From positions 46,850 through 110,849 of the forward strand of contig JAQGDQ010000697.1 in assembly GCA_030141605.1 (NCBI GenBank): DNA of 64,000 nt. Reading direction: 5' to 3'. This document shows positions 47,745-58,985 of this stretch, one piece after another (the stretch's first letter is position 1; each line of letters begins with the position of its first letter). The notes beneath the pieces were generated by a model. That model saw only the letters and a list, made by a program, of their open reading frames with translations. It ran no database searches and had not been told where the DNA came from. The position numbers were made by a program, and so were the translations under genes. Source of the DNA: Tubiluchus corallicola. Lineage: Eukaryota > Priapulida > Priapulimorpha > Priapulimorphida > Tubiluchidae.

Positions 47745-48495
47745 GACTCTCTATAGGTGAGTTTAGTTTATGGTTTAAATTCAGTGACAACTCAACTCTC
47801 TATAGGTGACTTTAGTTTGTGGTTTAAATTCAGTGACAACTCAGCTCTCTATAGGTGACTTTAGTTTATGGTTTAAATTCAGTGACAACTCAAACTTTCT
47901 ATAGGTGACTTTAGTTTATGGTTTAAATTCAGTGACAACTCAGCTCTCTATAGGTGACTTTAGTTTATGGTTTAAATTCAGTGACAACTCGACTCTCTAT
48001 AGGTGAGTTTAGTTTATGGTTTAAATTCGGTGACAACTCAACTCTCTATAGGTGACTTTAGTTTATGATTTAAATTCAGTGACAACTCAGCTCTCTATAG
48101 GTGACTTTAGTTTGTGGTTTAAATTCAGTGACAACTCAGCTCTCTATAGGTGACTTTAGTTTATGGTTTAAATTCAGTGACAACTCAACTCTCTATAGGT
48201 GACTTTAGTTTGTGGTTTAAATTCAGTGACAACTCAACTCTCTATAGGTGACTTTAGTTTGTGGTTTAAATTCAGTGACAACTCAACTCTCTATTAGGTG
48301 ACTTTAGTTTATGGTTTAAATTCAGTGACAACTCAACTCTCTATTAGGTGACTTTAGTTTGTGGTTTAAATTCAGTGACAACTCAGCTCTCTATAGTTGA
48401 CTTTAGTTTATGGTTTAAATTCAGTGACAACTCAGCTCTCTATAGGTGACTTTAGTTTATGGTTTAAATTCAGTGACAACTCAAATTCTCTATAA
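47745..48495. repeat. 49-bp minisatellite, about 15 units
   Basis: The unit contains ctctctataggtgac, tttagtttatggttt and aaattcagtgacaactc. It sits in the spacer between the arms of the inner inverted duplication. Confidence 0.92.
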
Positions 48496-50239
48496 AAGGA
48501 CAGTTAACAGAACTACGTTGAGTGACCAATAATGACGTAGCCAGTGATACAATATGATAAAATGTGCCTGCTTTTTTTTACAAAAAAACACATCACTTGC
48601 AACTTACCATTAAAATTATATCTGCTGCTAAAAGAATTTTTCCCAATCTAATATCACTTTATTGAGAAGTAAGTTTAATTGCTGTAATTTCAGTTAAATT
48701 ACTGCAGTAAAAACAAGTTCTACCTGAGGACTAAAGGCAAGATTACAAGATGGTTTTTAGCCCAAATTTTAATCATAACATCTTCAACACACAACGCAGC
48801 ACGTGTTCAAGTTGCTACAGTTACTGCAGCAGCTGCCGGCAGCGCTGCAGTCGCTCTTGATAATTCAGAGCCTATTAATTAACGTAATCCTAATTAGTGC
48901 AGATCTAACTGCAAGATATACAAAGTTTTACAAAGTAAAAGCCGTGTCTCGCTGTTTCTTATTTATGTCGTAAATTTTGGAAGACTTTGTAAGACTTTGA
49001 ATAAATTAATCTATTCCTTAATTAATAAATTAATTAACGGCACTATCGTGGCAAGGAGAGTAGGACCTTTTAAATGATTTGCATATTCTATAAACATAAA
49101 AAACCACTTGATAAAAACAAGTTTTATAGTTTTAATTGATGAGACTCTACGCTCCTTACCTACCGCCCTGTTACTAACTAAAACTAAAACTAACTATCAC
49201 TAATTATCACTAATTATCACTAACTATCTCTAACTATTGCTAAAACTGTTGCAGCTTGAACATGTGACATCAAATTTTCCGATGTTGTTTGTGAACATTT
49301 TTCTAACATTTTTGAAATTAAAAAAAACATGGAAGTCTTAAAATTGCTCAAGTAAGCGGATTTTCAACAAATTTTGCTTTCAGAACTGGATAATAGAAAA
49401 TGTCTGCACTACAGTAGCTTAATGATTACGTTTTCAACTCAAACTGTCTTACATAAATTAGTGCAGCAGATATAATAAGTAAACCTTAGCTAGCATAGGT
49501 CAACTGATTAATTGCAAGTGAAACAAGTGTGTGTGGTGGGGGGGGGGGAGGGGGCATTTATTGTAAATGAAAAATCTAAGAAATTAAAAAAACATTTTAC
49601 TTCGTTTAGTGTCGATGTAAAAAGTTGAAAATGGCACACATTTGTAAGGTCTCCTGTTTTACAGTTTGGAAATGGTACACAGTTGTACTGTAAGCACACA
49701 ATCAGTTTGCCAGCATCAAGGGTTCTAGATTGAGAGCCAAAATGAATAATATTAGCCTTGCACTGGTTGCCTTGCACTTTAGCAGTAATTCAGCACAACT
49801 GCTTTTTACAGATGTTTTGAGTTGCCACAGTTTATGATAATTAGTCACCCTCCCTTTACGTTGCAAGCCTTTGTTCGCCTAACTACTGGTGGTTTTAGAA
49901 GTTGTTGCAGCCCATGACCTCGTACTGCTCACAGTTTTACAATTGTTCGGCTTCTAACCTTGCACTTCCACCAACAAAGTCATTCGCTAACCTCATTACG
50001 TAACATAAGTTGCATCAGTTTGAACACTCAGCTCCTTGAGCTTTTAAAGCTGTTTCTTATAATACTTTTTAAATCTTAACGTTCTTTATCTAGAACAACC
50101 AATAAAAACTCACTGATTACATAACCAAACTCGTTCTCTACCCGGTATAGCAAGTTCTCCAGCTTTGCTTGCCAAATTCATTGCAATTGTGCAATTATTG
50201 CAACGTTTAACTGTGAACTATCAACTTAAACTCACCAAA
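48496..50239. other. Spacer of the inner inverted duplication, no gene seen
   Basis: AT-rich sequence with a short GC-rich imperfect palindrome at about 48825-48850 (gcagctgccggcagc), a tetranucleotide-like ctaactatcac run at about 49185-49235, and a G run at about 49538. The minus open frame at 49508-49777 has no recognised domain. Confidence 0.45.
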
Positions 50240-50700
50240 TAACTCATCTTAGTTACTCGCCCACTTCGTATTATGAGTCGCATAAGGTTGGTCAACAAGC
50301 TCTTGTAGTTTTATGACTTCCCTTCTGTAGTAGTTAATGAACTTCCACTTCCGTTGACCTCAATCCACCCACCCAAGGTCACCGACCATTTCTCCAATGT
50401 CACTTCCTCACTTGGGACAGTAAGAGGAGTACCTTTGCTTGTCCAGCCGCTCATAGTCCTTACTTATTGTAAACTTTGACCTTAAACTGCCCCCCGCCCA
50501 TATCAACACCTACCCAAAAACAATTTTTCTCCCATCTCTTGCTATGACCTGCTCAGGTTTGATGACTTAGCTCCTTAACAATTCTAGAGTTCCAAGACAC
50601 AGTTGAAGTGACAGTTACATAAGTGATCAAAACAGTAAATAAACAATCACAGGGTTGGAAGACATTATTTTGACATTCTGAATGAAAAAGTTTTACTAAT
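50240..50700 (-). repeat. Right arm of inner inverted duplication
   Basis: Reverse complement of 47035-47475 with scattered differences. It is therefore an inverted copy separated by about 2.8 kb. Confidence 0.75.
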
Positions 50701-50814
50701 TTTTAGAGCGAGAATAGTCATTTTTTAGGGATACACTTGACAGAGAATGTTTTCCAGGAAGAAAGTCATGTATTCTTGTAAATATATGGACAACAGGTTA
50801 CGCAAAAAGATAAT

Positions 50815-50985
50815 TCCAGTTCTGAACCGCAGGTTGCACACAAACTAACCTTATAGAACCTTATAAACCATTTCTGAACCTTATAGATTTCTCACAATTG
50901 AAAAACATAGAAACCGTGAATAACTCCAATTCTGAACCGCAGGTTGCACGCAAACTATTTCTGAACCTTATAGATTTCTCACAAC
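50815..50985. repeat. Two-copy repeat around ttctgaaccgcaggttgca
   Basis: The phrases ccgcaggttgcac, gcaaact, atttctgaaccttatag and atttctcaca recur twice, about 115 bp apart. Confidence 0.7.
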
Positions 50986-52385
50986 TATGAAGTGACAGAT
51001 GTCTGTCATGTCAAGAACTGTCGACTACTGCATGAAAGCGAGCAGTAATAGTGCTCAATGTGCATGCGCTGGTCGAAAAGAACCAATCAAACAATTTAAA
51101 TTGAATGTGCAAAATCCTGCATAACAATCTTCAAACAAACGATATTTAAGACGCCATCCAGGGGGCGCCAAAAAACCTGCAAGTGTTTCTTATTGGCTAG
51201 AAAAAGTCCTTAAGCAAAATTTGGTTTAAATCATTTAATGAAATGACAGCAGAAAAACACAACAGAAACAATGATGCCCCCTCGATTACGTGCAAACCAA
51301 CTTTGCTTGTATAAACATAAAAATATGAAAACAGAAGAGTGACTCATCATCCTCCTGCTATATTATCACCCCGAGAGAAAAATAACTAAAGATTATGACA
51401 AGCAGTCTGTATGATACCAAGAAATGCAAAGTCGTGCAAAATGCGAAATGAATTTTATAAATTTGATTCCCTGACGACTAATTAGCACAACTAAAGTCAT
51501 ACATTGAAAAACAAGTTTTAGCGACCAACTACCAGGTGTCTCCACTTCATTACTTGACTCGTCTTGACAAACAACAAACTTATTTAGACCCATTGACACA
51601 TTACAGAATCATCAAACTGAAGCTGAATAGAAATGATGATGCAGAATAGGATCAGGGATGCTGAATGTTAGAGCATCAATTTAAGAATATTACAATGTAT
51701 AAGAAACAAGTGTTTCATATAAAGCATACTATGAGGATAATTGTAATGGCTTTTTCTATGACACAACACACAATAAAATATAACAGTAATGTAAAAAACC
51801 TTGTTGTTGCATTAGGCATCTAAATGTCTCCATTTGTTGTAGAAAACATTGCTTTCGACATCTGATCTTGTGTTAAGCAAGACAATCCAGTGTTGCCACT
51901 CCTTGCATTCCATATACTGCACAGAATTTCATGATTCCACTCACTATGCTGCACATCTGATGTTCTCAGTAATTGTAGTGAATGTTGCATCTCACTGTGC
52001 TGCACATCTGATGTTCTCAGTAATTGTAGTGAATGTTGCATGAAACATATGATGATGCTGCACCATTAAAATAAACCATTGCACGTTTTCCTATATAAAA
52101 ATGAAAAAAGGTCAAAATACTACAATTGTTTGCAGAAAAAAACATGGATACTGCGGCATGCTGACATAGTGAGATGAAAATTACTGTTACACGTTTGGGT
52201 TAATGGGTAACCAAAAAGTTTCTTGTGTGAAACTACTCTTAACTAGTCAGAGAAGGAGGAAGAGGGTGACTTGTCCTCCCCGCCCCCGTTGGGAATCACC
52301 ACTAGAGCACCTATGACATTTCATTGTCTTACTGTAGGAGATTACAATAAGTAATTGTAGAGAAAAAAGACATACCAAAAACATC
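50986..52385. other. Downstream flank of the zinc-finger gene
   Basis: No gene recognised. A two-copy repeat at about 51942-52041 contains gctgcacatctgatg and ttctcagtaattgtag (unit about 52 bp). Confidence 0.5.
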
Positions 52386-55300
52386 TTAATCAGAAAACCA
52401 TGGCTGTCCATGAATAGCTTCCCACCGCCAACGCTCATAATCGCTAACATCATGTGATGTATCCAGGTCACTATCGACATACGTGTCCGACAAAATCCGC
52501 TCCCGTTCCTCCAGAACACGCCGGACACGCTCCTGCTCTTCTTCCTCCTCATCAGAACGAGACCGCCGCCTGGGACGGCCAGGCGACGGTGGCCAGGGGC
52601 ATCCAGGAAGAGCAAATCCATGCTCCTTCCTGAATCCAACACTCTCCCTCCACTCCTCGATACCCCTGGCAACGGAGTCCTCCGAGTCGCTGCTACCCAC
52701 AGAGGAGGTAGACGATCGACGCAGCTCCTCCGGATGGAACGCCTGTGGGTAGCAGGCCGCCTCACAAACATCTCCAACTGGAGCTGGAACGTCCTAAAAA
52801 TAAAAAAGCAATAATTTAGTTTACACAAAAGTACTACGCTGTGTATATAAAATAGAATCTAATATCGGGTGGCACAGAAAAAATGCACCAAAGTTTTGTT
52901 ACAATAATATCAAAAGCAAGTTCCCTACAAACAAGGCTGAAGTTTCTATGTATTAGTCCTTGCATGTAAATTTTACAAGTTTGAAAAGGTTGAAATTATG
53001 GTTGAAAAGCTTTTCCAGGTTAAAAATTTAATTATCCAAACAATAATTATCCAAAGCTAATAACTAACTGGAAAAAAACAGGCAGGTTGATGTATGAAGT
53101 ACTCAACAGATGGCAGCACAACATGGCATTACAATGCGTTAACTTTTCACTATAAAAGCAGATGAAAAAACGTTGAAACAATTTCAGCTAGGCACATAAG
53201 AAAAACAGTTACAGTTAATGTATTAAGCCTTTAACAGAGGGCAGCAAAATATTCATTTACTCATATATACACAGCAGAATTATGCCAGAGTCAACAGATC
53301 TTAATCATCTTGACATAGAACATTTGAAACAACTTAAACGGGAAATTGCACGGAGCCTTTTTGATGCAGAACAGGAACAAAGAGTAGAAAGTATTGAGCT
53401 CTAGCTGGGGACCAAATAGCCCTTTTTAGAACAGTCTTCAAAGGAACGCCACCCTTTTTGATATACTTGTCGAATGTCCACACACTTGGCATTTGCAAAA
53501 AGATAAAAATATGATATTTATCACAACATTTGTGCGATTTTCCATTTATTTTAACTTATAAGAATAGAGCATGCATCAAAAACCACTTTAACCACATAGC
53601 TGTAAGAATTACAAATAGTTCCAGCAAAAATATTTACATAATTATATATGCATGTACAAGAACAATGCACATATGCACTAGACAAACCTGGCACTAAAAG
53701 TGTTTAATACGTGCAGGCTTACAGTACTGTTGAATATTTATAAAAAATATAAAGAGATTTAAAAATATTAGTTTCGTAACACAAAACACAATCTGTACTA
53801 AATGGTTCAATTAATTTGTTTATAGTATGAACTGTAAATATACAGTTTGCCAACTATACTTTTAAGCAGGCCCAATTCTGCCAAACCCTTGTACAAATAT
53901 ACAGTTTGCGAACTATACTTTTAAACTGTACAAATATATAGTTATCTTTCTTATTATGGTGTCATAGTTTTCAATTTCTTAATAAGAACAATGGCATGAG
54001 TTTGATAAATGTCTCACGATATCAGGGAACTTTATATCATTTTTAATAAGAAAAAAATCAACGTTTCCATTGCACATTAGCAGTTGTCAGCAGGAAAAAA
54101 GAAATTAATTAAAAAAATAGGAATAAATTATCTTAATTTTTAAATTTCTTATCACTTACATGCTACCTTATTGTGCACAAAACCTAGATAAGCAGTAATG
54201 CTGTATAAAACTTGAAACTTCAAAGGCAAGACATTTGAATAAAGTTTAGATAACATTGGGTAAACTTTAAAGAATAGGAACTAAACAAATGTATAAATTA
54301 CTTTGTGTTGTCAATAGGATCAATAATGTGTTTTTGGTGAATCAGTGGTGCACACTGGGAAGGCGCTTGCAATGCCGTCTTAACAGTTGGTGAGAACATT
54401 TTAAATTATTTAGAATTTCCTTTTCTAGTTAGCACAGTGTTCGTCAATCATGTAAGCTTATATACTAAGTAATATGACTTTGTGTGGAAAGTTTTTTTGC
54501 GATAAACAATAAAATCATCTTTTCCCTTTTTAATAAAAATTATATAAAATTTGTTGTGATTTAGTTGACTGAGACGAAAGTGAGATTCAATTAGTGAGAT
54601 TTAAGGAATCTTTCATTCTTATTACAAGAATTTACAATTTTTACAACAAAATCTGCCATTGTTAATTACTTTTAACAATGTATATTTGATTGGAAAAACT
54701 TGGACCACAATGCAAATGCATTATATTGATGAGCAAACGCTTTGAACAATAAACATGATACAGGATGGACTAGAAAAAATTACCTGCACAATCTTTAATA
54801 AAACAGAAGCTCGAGCTTTTAATATTTCTTTACGCAAAACAGCTTATGATATTTTCTATGTACATTTAGATTCATGTACAGTAAATTTTCATTCAAACAA
54901 GAATATGTGTACAAAAGTGTACATATTACATAAATTATTGTAAGCATAAATATTATATATAACTATTGTTATTCTGTTTGCTTTTATGGTTTAGGATTAG
55001 GGTTAGGGTTAGAACTTGCAGTGTTTTTCTGTACAACCATGTAATAATAAAGTAATAAGCTATTCTACCTCAACAGCAGCAACTGCAGTCCGCCGTCGAG
55101 CATAAGGGTGCGGCCTGAAATTAGCAGGCCGCACCCGACGAACTGGCAAAACACGCCCCACTCCAGTTGGATAAGCTCTGAAAAATAAATCCTTGTTTAG
55201 CAAACACGTAAGCCTCTAAAAAGTCGTTAATATGACCGCTTGCATTTGCTCACTAAAATCGGGGGTGGGGTGTCATCGGGGAGATGCTGTATAACTCATA

Positions 55301-56935
55301 GCAAAATGAAAACTACTTTGGTGGCTATTTGCGTCGTCACATGGGCCGATTATTATGCTGGCATTTGGCGTGTTATTAAGTCATATAAAACCTACGTAAA
55401 GTATCAGTTAATACGTTAATACGTCCATTTACTGTTTCTGCATAAAAAGCAAAAGACGTTTGTGCATTACTGAACATTGGGAGCTTGTGAGTTTCTTCCG
55501 CTAATTTTTTTCATTTCTTAAAGATGTCTAACAGCATGTTTTTGCATATTAGCCCTGCTCGTTAGAGACAAAGTTTAACCAGCTTTGTGGTTTTATTCAT
55601 AATAATAAAAAGTTGAAATTTAAGGGTTGAAAGTCAGTTCTAACTTTGCACTTCTGACAATTGTACATGAAATAAAAATACAGTAAAATTAAGATTTCTT
55701 TTTGTCAGGTTTAAGTTATAAAAAAATCCGCTTACCTGGTCACACGCAAGGCCGGGACAGGCACCGCCTCCAGCTCAAAGGGACAATTACCCATCACGTA
55801 GTGCCTGCCCCGACCCTCCACCACGTTGCCCTGTCCTCCACACCAATGAAAATTCGGGCACCTTCGCCTAAAAGAGACAAAAATCATTTTCATTTTTCTA
55901 CAAAACGTACTGTCATTTTGCCAAACTTCAAAAAAAACAACAAAAAAGACTCAAAAATTACATGATGGGAAGATTCACTTCCGGTTTAATAACTTTATGG
56001 ATAAACAAATTTAATAAAACTACATGTGAAATTTGTTGGAACTAATTGACTCCTATTTGCTGGTATAGAATCGGGATTGCGTATCCCAATTCACAACTCT
56101 TTTACAAAAGCAAAAAACGATATTGAATCAAACTATTCTCAAAAAAGTTCAACTCTGGTAGGTTTATTATAAACATTGACTATACAAGCTGACATATTGG
56201 CTATACTGATAAATAAAATATCAATTTTCTAGTGTTGAAAGTACAAATTTGCACATCTAACTGAAAAGAAACAGCAAATATTTTGTTGCTATGCGTTATT
56301 CAAGAGCAAAAATTTCGGGGGTTAGCTCAATTGTCGTGTGTTCGTTTCCCACCCTGGAGGTCGCGGGTTCAATTCCTGACACGTCAGAGTAAAGATTTAA
56401 TTACCGTTCGTTCTGCCAAGCGGGTTCTATCAAGACTACTTTGAAAATAAGCTGTTATCATTGGACTATTAGTGTCCTAAACGTTATTAAGGACAATTAT
56501 AATTATTATTATTTATATAGCCATAGATTATTCATGTCTAAAACGTTTTAACCAAAATATATTAAGTCATATTGAAGTTACCCATGACTTCTTGGACGAA
56601 AATTGCTCAAAGTTGGTAGGTCAGTTGTTCAGTTACGGTTCACAACTACTCGAGTAAATTTTGTGCTCAATTAAGAAACAGCAGAATTTAGCAAACTGTC
56701 TATTTCAGCAGCTAAATGAACTACTGCAACCAACACAGTGAAATACTTGCTATGTAGAAAACCACAATTATTATGAATGTTGATACACATTAAACTCCCG
56801 AAGACAAGAAAGTAAATAGCTTGAACTCAGCCTGGATTTGAAACAGAGACATTTGAATTACGAAAACAATTTCATAACCACTAGGTCATCATGTTTCCTG
56901 GTGACTACGACATTCGTTTTTGCTTCTTCCTTCCA

Positions 56936-56994
<59 letters not shown>

Positions 56995-58205
56995 GTGCAT
57001 CTCTCTCTAAATGATTACCATTACAATCACCAACATCATCACCATCACCACCATCATTATCATTACCACCATCATTGTCACCATCATCATCCTTATTCTA
57101 TTCTTATCATTACCATTATACTACGATACAAAAAACAGTGACGTAACTTTAAATGATTGTTGACGTCATTTGCTATAATCATTTTTCCTTTTGGTACAAT
57201 AATTAACAATCGAAAAATCAGCAATATCTCGGATGGAATGAAATTGTGCAGAGACAACGTTCCAGTTTGTGTCGATTAAGACGATATGAAAACTCCATGA
57301 AATGATTGTAATAAGCTAGCTGTTAATTTATTATGCATTGTTTGCTTCACAAAGACTAAACGGTAAAGTTTTGAGTAAAGTAAACAAAAACGAAACTACA
57401 AAGTAAACAAAAACGAAAACTATAGCCACTAGGTGGCGAAATGAACGGTTCTACTAGTGAAAAAGCTAATTTGTAATTATAATCGTGTCTACTTACACTG
57501 GCTTCGGCTTGCTCTGGCGTTCTTCCAGGGGTGGCCGAGCCACCACCCCTGCCACCAGCTCCCTCTGGCGCTGCCGCTCGTAGCGCCACGCACAGGCAGA
57601 CGTGGCCCTGTGCGTGGCGTACCGGGGATCCACGTTCCCTCGCCCCCCACACTCGGCGAAAAAATGGCATCTGAAAAAAGAAGAAAAACGTCATTTCATT
57701 TTACTAGTTTAACAGAAAAAGTAAACAACAGCGGTTAATACAAGACAGTAATATTATAAGAGAATACATATATATAAAGTCCATGTTAAAATAAATAAGT
57801 TATCAAGTTGTTGTGTAAACTAAGGGTATGTAGTAAATTTGATTTGACTTTTTTATCACTATAATAACACAAACTATTTTATATTGTTTAAAGTTTTGTT
57901 ACAAGAAAAACTATGTTGTGTTTACTGGCAGCAAAGTCTTCAGGTTATTGAGAATTTAGAAATTTTTAATGATTGCAAACACAACAGACGTGGGGCTGGC
58001 TTGTTAACTTAAAATGTTTCAAAAATAAACTGTAAGATGATCCTGTAAAAAGTCATAAATAAAGAATAATCTCACACCACACGAGACTAACAGCAGAAAA
58101 ATATTTCTGTATGTTTGGACAACGGTACATATGCACAAAATAAAAAAGTAAATGGAAAGGTTTTCTGGCTAAAAAGCAAAATTTCTTTACTTACCGCTTA
58201 GGCAT
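52386..58205 (-). CDS. Two-finger MYT1-like C2HC zinc-finger protein
   Basis: Five coding exons on the minus strand with consistent phases: 58205-58195 (ATGCCTAAGCG), 57670-57497, 55867-55736, 55177-55069 and 52793-52386 (stop TAA). The total is 834 nt, or 277 residues. Finger 1 (about residues 5-30) reads C-x5-C-x4-N-x7-H-x5-C (CHFFAECGGRGN, YATHRATSAC). Finger 2 (about 65-90) has the same spacing (CPNFHWCGGQGN, HYVMGNCP). MYT1/NZF fingers are C-x4-C-x4-H-x7-H-x5-C with GxGH and HRSLSGC, so these match except for one extra residue between the first two Cys and Asn in place of the first His. Exon 4 is Arg-rich (VRRVRP, YARRR). The last exon has a Ser-rich stretch, an Arg patch, an acidic run and a charged helix (RVRRVLEERERI), ending PWFSD. 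I infer a nuclear, nucleic-acid-binding protein. Exons are GC-rich in AT-rich introns. The two finger exons may come from a domain duplication. Confidence 0.75.
53282..53404 (+). CDS. Possible 40-residue small ORF inside intron 4 of the zinc-finger gene
   Basis: ATG at 53282, stop TAG at 53402-53404. The peptide (starting MPESTDLNHLDIEHL) is highly charged and predicted helical (ending FDAEQEQRVESIEL), unlike the usual AT-rich noise. It lies on the strand opposite to the host gene. No family recognised. It could be an exon fragment of an old transposon or chance. Confidence 0.25.
   Translation: MPESTDLNHLDIEHLKQLKREIARSLFDAEQEQRVESIEL
54195..54500 (+). repeat. Dispersed repeat, copy 2 (unknown family)
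   Basis: Same-orientation relative of 44470-44830, located in intron 4 of the zinc-finger gene. Landmarks include ctgtataaaacttg, gtttttggtgaatcagtgg, gaacattttaaattatt and actaagtaatat. Confidence 0.5.
54990..55014. repeat. Short interstitial telomere-like motif
   Basis: Contains ggattagggttagggtta, about 3 units of the metazoan TTAGGG telomere repeat, inside an intron. Too short to call an ancestral telomere fusion. Confidence 0.5.
55110..55867 (-). repeat. Outer inverted duplication, arm inside the zinc-finger gene
   Basis: Covers exon 3, the following intron and the start of exon 4. It is the inverted counterpart of 41344-42090. Intron landmarks such as ttaaacctgacaaaaag and gaactgactttcaaccc are shared, so the copy was made at DNA level rather than through RNA. 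Confidence 0.75.
56317..56384 (+). mobile_element. tRNA-like SINE head (degenerate)
   Basis: An A-box-like ttagctcaattg and a B-box-like gggttcaattcc lie 40-50 bp apart, as in a tRNA-derived pol III promoter. The cloverleaf is imperfect and no terminator or 3' body was identified. It lies in an intron of the zinc-finger gene. Confidence 0.5.
56829..56894 (-). mobile_element. tRNA-like SINE head, minus strand
   Basis: The reverse strand reads gatgacctagtggtta (A box) and gtttcaaatccag (B box) at tRNA-like spacing. It is degenerate and close to a (CT)n tract at 56938-56995. Confidence 0.5.
56938..57120. repeat. (CT)n followed by (CAC/CAT)n microsatellites
   Basis: A nearly pure CT run at about 56940-57010 is followed by an imperfect catcaccac trinucleotide tract to about 57110. 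The His- and Ser/Leu-rich open frame here is an artefact. Confidence 0.9.
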
Positions 58206-58226
58206 GTTAACTCAAGATCGTTCAAT
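58195..58226 (-). other. Start-codon exon of the zinc-finger gene with short 5' UTR
   Basis: A minus-strand acceptor (cttatttcag) ends just before 58226. The exon then contains about 21 nt of leader, the ATG at 58205-58203 and eight more coding bases before the donor gtaagt. The ATG context is taacATGCC. Confidence 0.6.
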
Positions 58227-58466
58227 CTGAAATAAGCAAAAAAATAAATTGTTATTTACGGCTCGGTCAGCTAAAACCATTTTAGCAATGTCAAGATTCT
58301 AACTGCACAGGATCTAGAGTTCAAATCACACGAGTTTCATGACGATACGATCATTTGTTACAGAAATACAAGAGAAAACCCTATTGTGGACAGTGGACGA
58401 ACAGACACACGGACAGTAGGGTCATTTAAAATTTAAATATTCAACAAGAAAATAGAGAAACTTACC

Positions 58467-58497
58467 AATTTGATATCGCTGTTAATACACGGGTATC
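58467..58497 (-). other. Candidate non-coding 5' UTR exon of the zinc-finger gene
   Basis: The minus strand reads gtttttcag, then atacccgtgtattaac... to caaattg, then gtaagttt: a 31-nt exon with clean acceptor and donor and no ATG. Inferred from splice signals only. Confidence 0.4.
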
Positions 58498-58869
58498 TGA
58501 AAAACATAACAACTTTTAATTACATGCAATAAATGTTAACTTTCTTATGATTTTATAGCAACTCTGATGTTAATATACAGGGTCAAAATAAGTAATAACG
58601 AATATGAAGTCTTGATGAAGAAAGCTTGATAAACAAATAAACACTAGTAGTTAGCCATCTTAGAATGGAATGCTTAATCTGAAAAAATGTACACCAATAT
58701 AATATCATAGTACTTCTGGTGGTGGCAGTACCAGTAAATGTAGTACAAAATTTACATGTAAAAGTGTGTACTTAATTACCATCTTGGTAATTTAAAATTT
58801 GAAAAAAGACAAAGTTTGGATCTGAAAAAATGACAATTTTTAATTACGTGCATTAAAAGTTAATTTTCT

Positions 58870-58985
58870 CATGAAATTATAGCAGCTCTAATGTGAATTT
58901 ACAGTCCTCATAATATTATAGCAGCTCCGATGTGAATCTACAGTCCTCATAATATTATAGCAGGTCTGACGTGAATCTACAGTCC
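58870..58985. repeat. About 39-bp tandem repeat, nearly 3 units
   Basis: The unit contains atgtgaatctacagtcc and tcataatattatagcag. Confidence 0.85.

Noticed and set aside
33486-48495. CRISPR-like arrays
   Set aside because: The repeats are head-to-tail units without unique spacers, in a spliced eukaryotic genome.
52247-52828. 193-codon minus open frame over the last zinc-finger exon
   Set aside because: The frame joined in phase from exon 4 is a different one, ending with PWFSD at 52386.
57356-57694. 112-codon minus open frame beginning MPFFRRVWGARERG
   Set aside because: It overlaps exon 2 of the zinc-finger gene in another frame. Splicing from the exon ending ATGCCTAAGCG fixes the frame that gives the C2HC finger instead.
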